Of a stretch of DNA of 64,000 bases, positions 9,411 to 18,575 are shown piece by piece. Each line of letters opens with the position of its first letter. Within the stretch, counting starts at the first letter, position 1. The stretch covers positions 1 to 64,000 of the forward strand of contig JAQYWR010000005.1 in NCBI GenBank assembly GCA_029379225.1. Reading direction: 5' to 3'. Under the pieces are notes generated by a model. That model worked only from the letters and a program-made list of their open reading frames with translations, had not been told where the DNA came from and ran no database searches. The translations under genes and the position numbers were made by a program. This DNA is from Nostoc sp. S4. Lineage in GTDB: Bacteria; Cyanobacteriota; Cyanobacteriia; Cyanobacteriales; Nostocaceae.

Positions 9411-10841
9411 ATGTCTTACGCTCAAACGAGGACTCAGAGCAAATCTGGGTATCAAGCCGGGGTTAAGGATTACAGACTAACTTATTACACCCCCGATTAC
9501 ACACCTAAAGATACAGATGTTCTTGCTGCATTCCGGATGACTCCCCAACCCGGAGTTCCACCCGAAGAAGCTGGTGCTGCTGTAGCTGCTGAGTCTTCCA
9601 CTGGTACATGGACCACCGTATGGACAGACTTGCTCACCGACCTAGATCGCTACAAAGGTCGTTGCTACGACATCGAACCCGTTTCTGGTGAAGATAACCA
9701 GTACATTGCTTATGTTGCTTATCCTCTAGATTTGTTTGAGGAAGGCTCCGTAACCAATATGTTGACCTCAATTGTAGGTAACGTGTTTGGTTTTAAAGCT
9801 CTGCGGGCACTACGTCTAGAAGACTTGCGGATTCCTGTAGCTTACTTAAAGACCTTCCAAGGCCCTCCCCACGGTATTCAAGTTGAGCGTGACAAGTTAA
9901 ACAAATACGGTCGTCCTTTATTGGGTTGTACAATTAAGCCCAAATTGGGTTTGTCAGCTAAGAACTACGGACGCGCTGTATACGAGTGCTTGCGCGGTGG
10001 TTTGGACTTCACTAAAGACGACGAAAACATCAACTCAGCACCATTCCAAAGATGGCGCGATCGCTTTTTATTCGTAGCTGAAGCTATTCACAAAGCCCAA
10101 GCTGAAACCGGTGAAATCAAAGGTCACTACCTAAACGTTACCGCTCCCACCTGCGAACAAATGTTGCAACGGGCTGAGTATGCTAAAGAACTCAAAATGC
10201 CCATCATCATGCACGATTACCTAACCGCAGGTTTCACCGCTAACACCACATTGGCTCGTTGGTGTCGTGATAATGGTCTGTTGCTGCACATCCACCGCGC
10301 TATGCACGCTGTAATCGACCGTCAAAAGAACCACGGTATCCACTTCCGCGTTTTGGCTAAGACTCTGCGGATGTCTGGTGGTGACCACATCCACACCGGT
10401 ACCGTTGTTGGTAAGCTGGAAGGTGAGCGTGGAATCACAATGGGCTTCGTTGACCTGTTACGCGAAAACTATGTTGAGCAAGACAAGTCTCGCGGTATCT
10501 ACTTCACCCAAGACTGGGCTTCTATGCCTGGTGTAATGGCAGTTGCTTCTGGTGGTATCCACGTATGGCACATGCCTGCACTAGTAGAAATCTTCGGCGA
10601 TGACTCGGTACTGCAATTTGGTGGTGGTACACTCGGTCACCCTTGGGGTAACGCACCTGGTGCAACCGCTAATCGCGTAGCGCTAGAAGCTTGTATCCAA
10701 GCTCGTAACGAAGGACGTAACTTAGCTCGTGAAGGTAATGACGTTATCCGCGAAGCCGCTAAGTGGTCTCCTGAATTGGCCGTTGCTTGCGAACTGTGGA
10801 AAGAAATTAAGTTCGAGTTTGAAGCAATGGATACGGTCTGA
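9411..10841 (+). CDS. rbcL: Ribulose bisphosphate carboxylase/oxygenase large subunit (Form IB)
   Basis: Catalytic large subunit of Rubisco, which fixes CO2 onto ribulose-1,5-bisphosphate in carboxysomes as an L8S8 enzyme. 476 residues, normal for cyanobacteria. Active-site motifs are complete: TIKPKLG (Lys176), the carbamylated lysine in [11 protein letters not shown] (Lys202), and the downstream [20 protein letters not shown] and loop-6 region. Ribosome site GAAGGA upstream. The tail is followed by a heptamer-repeat hairpin, then rbcX and rbcS on the same strand, the standard operon. The upstream NtcA box suggests nitrogen-linked control. Confidence 0.99.
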   Translation: MSYAQTRTQSKSGYQAGVKDYRLTYYTPDYTPKDTDVLAAFRMTPQPGVPPEEAGAAVAAESSTGTWTTVWTDLLTDLDRYKGRCYDIEPVSGEDNQYIAYVAYPLDLFEEGSVTNMLTSIVGNVFGFKALRALRLEDLRIPVAYLKTFQGPPHGIQVERDKLNKYGRPLLGCTIKPKLGLSAKNYGRAVYECLRGGLDFTKDDENINSAPFQRWRDRFLFVAEAIHKAQAETGEIKGHYLNVTAPTCEQMLQRAEYAKELKMPIIMHDYLTAGFTANTTLARWCRDNGLLLHIHRAMHAVIDRQKNHGIHFRVLAKTLRMSGGDHIHTGTVVGKLEGERGITMGFVDLLRENYVEQDKSRGIYFTQDWASMPGVMAVASGGIHVWHMPALVEIFGDDSVLQFGGGTLGHPWGNAPGATANRVALEACIQARNEGRNLAREGNDVIREAAKWSPELAVACELWKEIKFEFEAMDTV

Positions 10842-10843
10842 TC

Positions 10844-10920
10844 TGAGTTAAGAGTGAAGAGTTAAGAGTTAAGAGTTAAGAGTTGACTCAATTCATAACT
10901 CATAACTCATAACTCATAAC
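10844..10920. repeat. Heptanucleotide tandem repeats forming an imperfect hairpin
   Basis: About four or five tandem copies of a GAGTTAA-like heptamer are followed by about four copies of CATAACT. The second block is nearly the reverse complement of the first, with one mismatch per seven bases, so the rbcL-rbcX spacer can fold into a long imperfect stem. This is the short tandemly repeated repetitive (STRR) type found in heterocystous cyanobacteria. Confidence 0.8.
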
Positions 10921-10941
10921 TTTTAAAGGCTGGGGTCAAGC

Positions 10942-11337
10942 ATGAATATTAAGCAAATTGCGAAGGACACAGCTAAGACTCTCCAACGCTACCTGACATA
11001 TCAGGCGCTGAAGACAGTACTGGCACAGCTAGGCGAAACTAATCCGCCGTTAGAAATTTGGCTGCACAACTTTTCAGCTGACAAAATTCACGATGGAGAA
11101 GCATACATTGAGCAGTTGTTCCGAGAAAAACCAGATTTGGCATTGCGGATTATGACTGTCAGAGAACACATCGCCGAAGAAATCACAGAATTTTTACCGG
11201 AAATGGTTCGCTCTGGCATTCAGCAAGCCAATATGGAACAGCGTCGCCAGCATTTAGAACGCATCACGCAAATCAATTTATCGAACCCCAGTCTGCACCC
11301 AGAACAGCAAACAACTTCAGAGCCAAGCAATGAATAG
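10942..11337 (+). CDS. rbcX: Rubisco assembly chaperone RbcX
   Basis: Homodimeric helical chaperone that binds the C-terminal tail of RbcL and helps assemble the L8 core before RbcS joins. 131 residues, all-alpha in appearance, with the family N-terminus MNIKQIAKDTAKTLQRYLTYQALKTV spread over the first helix and the segment LALRIMTVREHIAEEITEFLPEM later. The C-terminal 20 residues are polar and disordered-looking (NPSLHPEQQTT). It lies between rbcL and rbcS, its usual place, 100 bp after rbcL across the repeat hairpin. Confidence 0.97.
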   Translation: MNIKQIAKDTAKTLQRYLTYQALKTVLAQLGETNPPLEIWLHNFSADKIHDGEAYIEQLFREKPDLALRIMTVREHIAEEITEFLPEMVRSGIQQANMEQRRQHLERITQINLSNPSLHPEQQTTSEPSNE

Positions 11338-11424
11338 TCAGCAGTTAAGAGCTAAGCGATCGCTTTTTCACTGAAAAACTGATGACTGATAACAAAAGTC
11401 AACCGCAACTCATTATCATCAACC

Positions 11425-11763
11425 ATGCAAACTTTACCAAAAGAGCGTCGTTACGAGACCCTTTCTTACCTGCCTCCTCTTTCTGATGCTCAAATTGCTA
11501 AGCAGATCCAGTACATCCTGAATCAAGGTTATATTCCAGCGATCGAGTTTAACGAAAGTTCTGAGCCAACAGAATTATATTGGACAATGTGGAAGCTGCC
11601 TTTGTTCGGTGCTAGATCTACTCAAGAAGTACTGAGCGAAGTTCAAGGATGCCGTTCTCAATTCAACAACAGCTATATCCGGGTTGTGGGTTTTGACAAC
11701 GTCAAGCAATGCCAAATTCTCAGCTTTATTGTTCACAAACCCAACAAAGGTAGCAGATACTAA
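11425..11763 (+). CDS. rbcS: Ribulose bisphosphate carboxylase small subunit
   Basis: Small subunit of Form IB Rubisco, 112 residues. Recognisable features are the N-terminal [16 protein letters not shown], the segment [26 protein letters not shown], and the C-terminal [20 protein letters not shown]. It closes the rbcLXS operon and is followed 33 bp later by a strong hairpin terminator. Confidence 0.99.
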   Translation: MQTLPKERRYETLSYLPPLSDAQIAKQIQYILNQGYIPAIEFNESSEPTELYWTMWKLPLFGARSTQEVLSEVQGCRSQFNNSYIRVVGFDNVKQCQILSFIVHKPNKGSRY

Positions 11764-11796
11764 ACTGGCGAAGCTCTAAGCAATTAGTTTATCTCC

Positions 11797-11829
11797 ATAG
11801 GAGAGGTAGAATTAATCTACCTCTCCTAT
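11797..11829 (+). terminator. Rho-independent-type terminator after rbcS
   Basis: A perfect 14-bp stem (ATAGGAGAGGTAGA paired with TCTACCTCTCCTAT) around a five-base loop ATTAA, 33 bp after the rbcS stop, followed by a T-rich stretch (TTCTTAGCTTTTTT). Confidence 0.85.
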
Positions 11830-11904
11830 TTCTTAGCTTTTTTGAAACGCAGAAAATAACTCAACGCCCCTTTGTGTAAAGCTCTGCTTTTTGAAATATA
11901 ATAA

Positions 11905-12531
11905 ATGAAATTACAGCATCTATTGGAAGTAAGAATTTGCTTTGTTGGTGACTCCTTTGTTAACGGTACTGGTGACCCTGAATGTCTGGGTTGGACAGGG
12001 AGAGTATGTGCTAATGCTAATAAAAAAGGCTATGACATCACTTACTATAATTTAGGAATTAGGCGCGATACGAGTAGCGATATAGCAAAGCGTTGGTTAC
12101 AAGAAGTATCACTGCGTTTGCCAAAAGAATATGATGGCAGAGTTGTGTTTTCTTTTGGATTAAATGACACAACAATAGAAAATGGTAAAACTCTTGTAGA
12201 TTTAGCAGATTCACTCAAGAATGCCGAGGAAATTTTAAGGAAAGCGCAACAATTATATCCTGTTTTAATGATTGGCCCAGCACCATACGTAGAACAAGAA
12301 GACTTTGAAAGAAGACAAAGGAATAAAGATTTAACCCAAAATTTAGCTTTAATTTGTCAACAGTTAAATGTCCCTTACTTAGATGTATTTCCAATTCTGG
12401 AAAAATCTAATATTTGGATAGATGAAGCAAGAGCTAATGACGGTGCTCATCCCAAAGGAGGAGGTTATAGAGAATTTGCTAAAATAGTGGAAAATTGGGA
12501 TGCTTGGTTAAATTGGTTTTCTATATTTTAA
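11905..12531 (+). CDS. SGNH/GDSL-family hydrolase
   Basis: Predicted esterase or lipase of the SGNH superfamily, 208 residues. All four blocks can be seen: block I CFVGDSFVNG (nucleophile Ser17), a Gly in YNLGIRRDTS, block III FSFGLND with the oxyanion Asn, and block V DGAHPKGGGY giving the catalytic Asp-x-x-His pair. There is no signal peptide or lipobox, so it is probably cytoplasmic. It is separated from rbcS by a terminator and has its own hairpin-T terminator downstream. The substrate is unknown; such enzymes act on acyl, acetyl or lysophospholipid esters. Confidence 0.88.
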   Translation: MKLQHLLEVRICFVGDSFVNGTGDPECLGWTGRVCANANKKGYDITYYNLGIRRDTSSDIAKRWLQEVSLRLPKEYDGRVVFSFGLNDTTIENGKTLVDLADSLKNAEEILRKAQQLYPVLMIGPAPYVEQEDFERRQRNKDLTQNLALICQQLNVPYLDVFPILEKSNIWIDEARANDGAHPKGGGYREFAKIVENWDAWLNWFSIF

Positions 12532-12681
12532 TATTTAAAAATTAAGTTAAATGTAGGTTGCATTGTCTCATACCACAACAAACCTTCAATTCTTGATGGT
12601 GCGTTAGCCTAGACTATAACATACCTTGAACGGATGAAAGTTAGTAAGCTTTAATTAATTTGTTGAATTACAAATTAGGAA

Positions 12682-12707
12682 AGGTAGAGTTATCTGCCTC
12701 TTTTTTT
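12682..12707 (+). terminator. Rho-independent-type terminator
   Basis: Seven-base stem AGGTAGA / TCTGCCT (one G-U pair) with a short loop, directly followed by C and seven T. It lies about 150 bp after the SGNH hydrolase stop. The stem resembles part of the rbcS terminator. Confidence 0.65.
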
Positions 12708-12819
12708 AGAATACGGGAAACTCTGATGTTTTTTTTTATTTGTGATGCAGAATAGAATCATAAATGCAGCAACGCTCCTTTAAGGAATCTGCTCATGAAA
12801 GCATCGTTAGAACAAAACA

Positions 12820-15411
12820 TCAAAACTGCACTGAAATCGTTCCCACAACACTAAAAGGTGCGCCAGGAATCACACCTAAGCGATCGCTATTTGGTGAGCC
12901 AAGATAATATTCAGTGTCGAATAAATTACGGAAGTTCAATTGCACTCGCCAGTTATCTCGTCGGTAGAAAATTGAACTATCGAAGCGAAGATAGCTAGGA
13001 ATTACGTAGGAGTTGGCAAGGTCGCCAGCGCGATCGCCTACATAATAAACGCCTAAACCAAATCCCAAGCCTTTTAAATCTCCTCTCTGGAGTTGATAAG
13101 TTGTCCATAAACTGGCAGTATGACGAGGCGCATTCGCAAACCGATTTCCTACAGGAGTACTATTGTCGCTACTGACAAAGGCATCATTGTAGCCATAGGC
13201 AGCAATTATATTTAATCCTGGTAAAATTTCACCTGATACATCTAGTTCAATCCCTCGGCTTTTCACTTCTCCAGTCAAAATATCGAAGGCTGAGTTATTC
13301 GGATCGGCTGTGGGAATATTAGTCTCTGTAATGTCATAAAAAGCCAGGGTTCCACTAAATTTGCCAAAGTCTAATTTGGTTCCTACTTCATATTGTGTTG
13401 ACTTTTGGGGTGGTGGAATATCCCCACTTGCTAGAGTGGCATAACTCGGCTCAAAACCTTTTGTAAAGGAGGCATACAACGATACAGGTTGTAAGGGTTG
13501 GTAGACAATTCCGACTCTGGGACTGAAAGCAGAGAAATTAGCTTCGGTGGGTGTTGAATTCAATCGGTTAAATTGATTTCGTTCAAAACTGTCGAATCGT
13601 CCGCCTAGCAACAACTTCAAATTATCAGTAAAAGCAATCTGGTCTTGGAGGTAGAAACCATAAGTTGTATTGTTTTCATCACGGTTATTGGTAATGGTAA
13701 GTGTATCCAGAGAATATCTGTCAGGGGAACGAATCGGATTAAAGATATTAATCGATGGATACGAACCACCTGCACCAACTGCAAACTTCAAGTCTGTATT
13801 AATTTCCTTGCCATACTCAAACCCAGCTAACAACTTATGCTCTATCGAACCAGTCTTGAAGTTACCCAAAATATCTAAGTTATTGAAATAACTGCGGTAA
13901 AGACCCTCACCAGCATAGGTACGACGCGTCAACTCTCCCGTTGTTTCATTCAAACCTGCAAATATTGGATAGAGGCGACCGAGATTAAACCACTTAGCGA
14001 AGAAGGTATTGCGAACTGACCAATTCTGGCTCAACTGATGATCTAATGTGGTAGTCAAGTTATACTTGCGAACACTATTTTTACCAAAAGGTTCGCTTAT
14101 CCCATCGGTTTCACTGAAATAGTGCGAGGTTGGAATTGCTGCAACTTTGCGACCAATGGAGGGAATACCTTGATCGACCGAAGTATCAGCATCGATAAAC
14201 TCAAACTCCGCTGTTAATTTTGTCGCGGGTGAAATGTTCCACTGCACGGTTGGCGTCAAGAAATAACTCTCACGGTTAACTCCATCGCGGAAACTGAGGC
14301 TTTGCTCGTAAGAGCCAATAAAGCGATATAAAAGGGTTTTATCTGCGTTCAACGGCCCAGAAATATCCAAGGAAGGTCGATACAAACCGAAACTACCCGC
14401 CGAGAATGATACGTTGTAGTAAGGTTCGTTCAATGGCTTTTTGGTGACTAGGTTAACGATTCCTCCAGGAGATCCCTGTCCAAATAAAACACCCGCAGGC
14501 CCTTTTAATACCTCAATCCGGTCTAAATTATCTGTCGTAACCAGGTCATATTGAAAAGGGTTTGCGCTACCATTTTTAAAATAGCTACCAGTATCAAAAC
14601 CGCGAATATTAATTTGTTCAGTAACGCCTTGATAGACAGAAGCATTGACACCACTAACATTTTGCAGTGCTTGATTAACTTGAGTAACAGCACGGTCTTC
14701 AATTATTTGGCGGGGAATAACTTGAATTGAAGCCGGGATATCACGTAGAGGAGTATCTGTCTTAGTTGCAGTTGAGGCATCCTGTGCGCGATATCCATCT
14801 TGTTCGCCCGTGACCACAAGCTCAATCGGCTCGTCTTGCTGTGCTGCTGGTTCTTGCTGCGGTGTAGGGAGTGCTGGCTTTTGTTCGGCTTGGGGTGTTT
14901 GAGGTGACTGGGTAGCTGTTGCAGCAGAAGTTATACCGAAAACTAGACCTGCATTATCATCAAATAACTCAACCGTGGGCAAAGCTTTCTCACCGACTAC
15001 TGTGACTCGCACTGTATTGGCATCAAAATTATTTACTGTTATTTCAGTAATTCCCGCAAGCGGTTTCTCAGAACGAAATATATAAGTATCGCCCGATGGT
15101 AAACGTAATTGCCCGCCAGAGACATCGACAATAAAATTATTACCAGCACTGCGATTTGTAACTTGCAGTTGAGTCCCAACAGTTGTCTCTAAAATTATTT
15201 CCAGACCTTTATCAGTGGGATTTGCCTTAACTCCTGTGATTGGTACTATTGCTGATGCAGGTGTTATTTGTGGTATAGACGACTGCACTAATAAGTGTTG
15301 GCTATCTAATTTAACTTGTGCTGACACAGGCACAATAACCAAAGCACTCAAACATCCTGATATCAGTGCCAGCCACAACTGAGAACTGTTAAATAACCAC
15401 CAACTCTTCAT
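12820..15411 (-). CDS. TonB-dependent siderophore receptor with N-terminal AMIN domain
   Basis: Outer-membrane, TonB-dependent importer of ferric siderophores, 863 residues from the ATG at 15411. In order: signal peptide (to about residue 33, VSAQ), an AMIN domain at about 55-155 (GLEIILET...TVRVTVVGE), a proline/glutamine-rich linker, a TonB-box-like PIELVVTGE near 195, a plug domain at about 220-330 (PASIQVIPRQIIEDR, GFDTGSYFKNG, VLKGPAGVLFGQGSPGG), and a 22-strand barrel ending in the aromatic RLGVIPGAPFSVVGTISVQF. The AMIN-plug fusion is typical of cyanobacterial receptors. GAGGAG precedes the start. An AraC regulator of the PchR type lies directly upstream on the same strand, and a Fur-like palindrome sits in between. 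Confidence 0.95.
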   Translation of the reverse strand: MKSWWLFNSSQLWLALISGCLSALVIVPVSAQVKLDSQHLLVQSSIPQITPASAIVPITGVKANPTDKGLEIILETTVGTQLQVTNRSAGNNFIVDVSGGQLRLPSGDTYIFRSEKPLAGITEITVNNFDANTVRVTVVGEKALPTVELFDDNAGLVFGITSAATATQSPQTPQAEQKPALPTPQQEPAAQQDEPIELVVTGEQDGYRAQDASTATKTDTPLRDIPASIQVIPRQIIEDRAVTQVNQALQNVSGVNASVYQGVTEQINIRGFDTGSYFKNGSANPFQYDLVTTDNLDRIEVLKGPAGVLFGQGSPGGIVNLVTKKPLNEPYYNVSFSAGSFGLYRPSLDISGPLNADKTLLYRFIGSYEQSLSFRDGVNRESYFLTPTVQWNISPATKLTAEFEFIDADTSVDQGIPSIGRKVAAIPTSHYFSETDGISEPFGKNSVRKYNLTTTLDHQLSQNWSVRNTFFAKWFNLGRLYPIFAGLNETTGELTRRTYAGEGLYRSYFNNLDILGNFKTGSIEHKLLAGFEYGKEINTDLKFAVGAGGSYPSINIFNPIRSPDRYSLDTLTITNNRDENNTTYGFYLQDQIAFTDNLKLLLGGRFDSFERNQFNRLNSTPTEANFSAFSPRVGIVYQPLQPVSLYASFTKGFEPSYATLASGDIPPPQKSTQYEVGTKLDFGKFSGTLAFYDITETNIPTADPNNSAFDILTGEVKSRGIELDVSGEILPGLNIIAAYGYNDAFVSSDNSTPVGNRFANAPRHTASLWTTYQLQRGDLKGLGFGLGVYYVGDRAGDLANSYVIPSYLRFDSSIFYRRDNWRVQLNFRNLFDTEYYLGSPNSDRLGVIPGAPFSVVGTISVQF

Positions 15412-15450
15412 CACAACTCCTCAAACACCAACTTCCTGAACCTAACTTGA

Positions 15451-15474
15451 TTGATAATTAATAATTCTTATCAA
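15451..15474 (-). promoter_or_regulatory. Fur-box-like palindrome upstream of TonB receptor
   Basis: Inverted repeat TTGATAA-N10-TTATCAA, 40 bp before the receptor ATG. The inner sequence GATAAT...CTTATC resembles the GATAAT/ATTATC hexamer array of Fur boxes. Iron repression of this receptor is therefore likely. Confidence 0.5.
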
Positions 15475-15540
15475 GAAGCTTACAGGAATACTTTAGTGTG
15501 TGAAAGTGAACTATGGTCGTTAGAGGGAATTTTTTGAACG

Positions 15541-16530
15541 CTAGGGGGAATTCTTTCGGTTAGTTAGGTATTCTTTGGGATTAACTCCAAATTTTTTTCT
15601 AAAAGCAGATGCAAAATAACTGCGACTAGCAAAACCCACTATTCGCGCTACTTCTACAACATTCATATCTCCTGTATGCAATAGTTGTCGGGCTTTTTCG
15701 AGGCGGTACTGATGTAAGTAGTGAAAAGCTGTTGTACCAAAGGCGAGACGGAAACCCCGCTTTAGAGTACATTCATTCAAACCTACTTGTCGTGACAAAT
15801 CTACTAAAGAGGGGGGATTGTCAAGATTTTGTAATAAAATTTCTCTGGCGTGATGCAGGCGTTCTAGATCATCTGATTTCAGAGAAGAAGTCGAATTTTT
15901 ACCTTTTCGCGCTTCTATTTCTTGTTCCACCAGTAACGCCATTAGATCCAAAACTCTTGCTTCCAGATACATACGTTTAGTGATGCCGTAGTAGGGACAT
16001 TGTAGAATTTGCTGTAAGCAGGCTTGCATCTGAGGAGTAATTTTTCCAGAATTTTGGTAATAAATTTGATTTTCTGCAAGTAAATGCTGTAATTCTGTTG
16101 GTAAATCTCCTGAGCGATCGCCAATAAATGAACGAAAAACCTCTGATTCCATGTGAACATTAATTTGTATCTGGTGTCCTGGTGATGATTGACAATATTC
16201 TTGCGGTGCAATTCCACTACCGCATAAATTATATTCTTTGGTATTAATAGAGGAAAATGGACTTGTATAACTTCCACAAAGTTGAAAATTGTATTCTAGG
16301 GGATGTTCCCGTTCCTGACTATGAACAATTATTCCATCGAAGTTGTGGTAGTTGCCAATGTTTAACTCGATTCCTTGGCGTAGCCAAATAGTTCGTGAGT
16401 AACCTTGACCTAATTGCTGAGGATACTTATAGATAATGTCTAAGTCATCATTAGGGTCAAATTTACTTGTATTATCGGCATTTTCATCCCAGAGTTCCCA
16501 GTAAGCTTGCTGTGAAATTGTTATTGCCAT
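15541..16530 (-). CDS. AraC-family transcription regulator (PchR-like)
   Basis: DNA-binding regulator, 329 residues. The C-terminal 110 residues hold the two helix-turn-helix AraC signature (LSRQVGLNECTLKRGFRLAF and VVEVARIVGFASRSYFASAF, then FRKKFGVNPKEYL). The N-terminal 210 residues are a ligand-binding region without recognisable catalytic motifs. PchR-type AraC proteins sense ferri-siderophores and activate the matching receptor; the receptor gene is 130 bp downstream on the same strand, which supports that role here. ATG at 16530 lies just inside a strong inverted repeat. Confidence 0.92.
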   Translation of the reverse strand: MAITISQQAYWELWDENADNTSKFDPNDDLDIIYKYPQQLGQGYSRTIWLRQGIELNIGNYHNFDGIIVHSQEREHPLEYNFQLCGSYTSPFSSINTKEYNLCGSGIAPQEYCQSSPGHQIQINVHMESEVFRSFIGDRSGDLPTELQHLLAENQIYYQNSGKITPQMQACLQQILQCPYYGITKRMYLEARVLDLMALLVEQEIEARKGKNSTSSLKSDDLERLHHAREILLQNLDNPPSLVDLSRQVGLNECTLKRGFRLAFGTTAFHYLHQYRLEKARQLLHTGDMNVVEVARIVGFASRSYFASAFRKKFGVNPKEYLTNRKNSP

Positions 16531-16534
16531 TAGG

Positions 16535-16577
16535 TGTATGCTGCATTTAAATGAGAATTATATTTATTAAGCATACA
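16535..16577 (-). promoter_or_regulatory. Inverted repeat at the araC-type promoter
   Basis: Perfect 8-bp arms TGTATGCT and AGCATACA, 27 bases apart, starting five bases before the regulator ATG. The spacer contains AATGAGAATTATATTTA, which partly fits a Fur box. Either autoregulation by the AraC protein or Fur repression is possible. Confidence 0.45.
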
Positions 16578-16876
16578 GATAATGTTGGTAATAATGAATC
16601 AGGTAAGAGCGATCGCAAATAAATCCCCAATTCTTAACCAACTCCTCAACTATTTGGGATTTCTCTGTTAGTAGCGATCGCTTTCATTTAGAGGATCTGT
16701 CTTTTGCAAATCGGTAATTTTGATCACTATAATCCGTGCATTGACAGAAAAAACTAAATGTGATGTTTGGAGTTCAGGCATTCAATGTTGATTTTTTGAC
16801 GATTTTTAAGCGATCGCCATCTCTAAAAAAACTTAACATTAACTTTAGAAGTGCTAACTATTTATCAGACAAGCTC

Positions 16877-18151
16877 ATGGCTTACTATATTGCTCCTCGC
16901 TTTCTGGACAAACTTGCTGTCCATATCACCAAAAACTTCTTGAAGCTTCCAGGTGTGCGAGTCCCCTTGATTTTGGGTATTCACGGGCGTAAAGGTGAGG
17001 GTAAAACCTTTCAATGCGAGTTAGTCTTCGAGAAAATGGGTATCGAAGTGACTCACATATCTGGTGGCGAATTGGAAAGTCCAGATGCAGGAGATCCAGC
17101 ACGGTTGATTCGACTGCGCTACCGCGAAACAGCAGAATTAATCAAAGTACGCGGTAAAATGTGCGTACTAATGATTAACGATTTAGATGCGGGTGCTGGA
17201 CGCTTCGATGAAGGTACTCAATATACTGTAAATACGCAGTTGGTGAATGCCACACTGATGAATATTGCTGATAATCCCACAAATGTGCAGTTACCTGGAA
17301 GCTATGATTCCACGCCTTTACATCGTGTACCGATTATTGTTACAGGAAATGATTTTTCCACGCTCTATGCACCGTTAATTCGAGATGGACGGATGGAGAA
17401 ATTTTACTGGGAACCAGACCGAGACGACAAAGTAGGAATTGTCCGTGGGATTTTTGAACAGGATGGACTGTCGCAACGGGAAGTTGAACAGCTAGTTGAT
17501 AATTTTGTCAATCAGTCCATTGATTTTTTTAGCGCTTTGCGATCGCGCATTTATGATGAACAAATCCGCAACTATATCCATCAAGTAGGTTTTGAGCGCG
17601 TATCGTTGAGTGTGGTTAACAGCACAGAAGGGCCACCACAATTTCAAAAGCCAAATTTCAGCTTGTCTCACTTAATCGAGTCTGGTAACTTGATGGTTGG
17701 CGAACAAAAACGAGTGGAAAATTCCCATTTGGTTGATGATTACAATCGACTCAATCGAGGTAGAAATTTTCAATCTGCACCACCTGCTGCTGTGACACCA
17801 ATTAGTCAGCCGTTAAGCAATGGCGTAACCAAAGAAACAAAAACTAACCAATTCCAAAAACAGGAAGTATCAAATCCACATTTGACCCTAGAGACACAAG
17901 CACAAATTAGGGAATTATTGGCTGAAGGTTACAAAATTAGTATTGAACACGTTGATGAGCGCCGTTTCCGTACAGGTGCTTGGCAAACTTGTGTTCATAG
18001 CCACATCGATGCAGAGTCGGATGCAATCTCAAACTTGGAATCAACTTTAGCAGAATATAGCGGTGAGTACGTACGCTTGGTAGGTATCGACCCAAAAGCC
18101 AAGCGGCGGGTTTTAGAGACAATTATTCAACGACCAAATGGAAAAAATTAG
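16877..18151 (+). CDS. rca: Rubisco activase with C-terminal RbcS-like (SSUL) domain
   Basis: AAA+ remodelling enzyme that frees Rubisco from inhibitory sugar phosphates; the cyanobacterial SSUL tail docks it to Rubisco in carboxysomes. 424 residues. Motifs: Walker A GRKGEGKTF (37-45), Walker B CVLMINDLDAG, then NTQLVNATLMNIAD and the Arg-finger/sensor region RDGRMEKFYW. After a variable linker (about 295-335) the last 85 residues form the SSUL domain (GYKISIEHVDERRFRTGAWQ...GEYVRLVGIDPKAKRRV). The ATG at 16877 (MAYYIAPRFLDKL) matches the known start; the ORF is open to 16760 but those codons do not look like the family. It lies 5 kb after rbcS, with a siderophore pair between. Confidence 0.96.
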   Translation: MAYYIAPRFLDKLAVHITKNFLKLPGVRVPLILGIHGRKGEGKTFQCELVFEKMGIEVTHISGGELESPDAGDPARLIRLRYRETAELIKVRGKMCVLMINDLDAGAGRFDEGTQYTVNTQLVNATLMNIADNPTNVQLPGSYDSTPLHRVPIIVTGNDFSTLYAPLIRDGRMEKFYWEPDRDDKVGIVRGIFEQDGLSQREVEQLVDNFVNQSIDFFSALRSRIYDEQIRNYIHQVGFERVSLSVVNSTEGPPQFQKPNFSLSHLIESGNLMVGEQKRVENSHLVDDYNRLNRGRNFQSAPPAAVTPISQPLSNGVTKETKTNQFQKQEVSNPHLTLETQAQIRELLAEGYKISIEHVDERRFRTGAWQTCVHSHIDAESDAISNLESTLAEYSGEYVRLVGIDPKAKRRVLETIIQRPNGKN

Positions 18152-18374
18152 CAGTCGGTAAGTTGGGAGCGATGTTTGTTGACTCGCCACTGTAGGTTTC
18201 AAAAGAAGTCACACTGACCTTAGGGACTGATAAATAAAAAAATATCCCCCTGTTCGCAGTCATCAGTCACCAACTTCAAACAAAATAATTTATTTCTTGA
18301 GTTCGCCAATAAGTGCGTTGGTGCAGCCCACCGTAGGTATCGCTGTTTCAATTGGTTCAGAGGCAATAATAAAT

Positions 18375-18436
18375 CAATACGGTTCAATTAAGGAGAATTA
18401 GAGGTTAAGCTTTTTGACTCTAACTGAACCGTATTG
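18375..18436. repeat. Nested inverted repeat (62 bp)
   Basis: Outer 12-bp perfect arms CAATACGGTTCA / TGAACCGTATTG enclose inner arms TTAGAG / CTCTAA and a small GTTAA/TTGAC stem. It sits 224 bp after rca and 140 bp before the DUF2993 gene. There is no T-tail. It could be a small miniature mobile element or a structured RNA; no target-site duplication is obvious. Confidence 0.55.
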
Positions 18437-18575
18437 CACTATAAATTTAAAATCAGTAACGCTTTTTTACTTAATTACTCAGTCCTCCGACTTACTTATA
18501 CCCCAATGTAGATTTACTATCAGGATTCAGCCTTTACATTAATAAATAAGAGGACATTTAGGAGATTAGTTATTT

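Noticed and set aside
10844..10920. CRISPR-like array between rbcL and rbcX
   Set aside because: The repeats are contiguous heptamers without spacers, i.e. STRR, not CRISPR.
15942..16277. 111-codon ORF in another frame of the AraC regulator
   Set aside because: Same strand as the regulator, with low-quality composition; the regulator frame has the family motifs.
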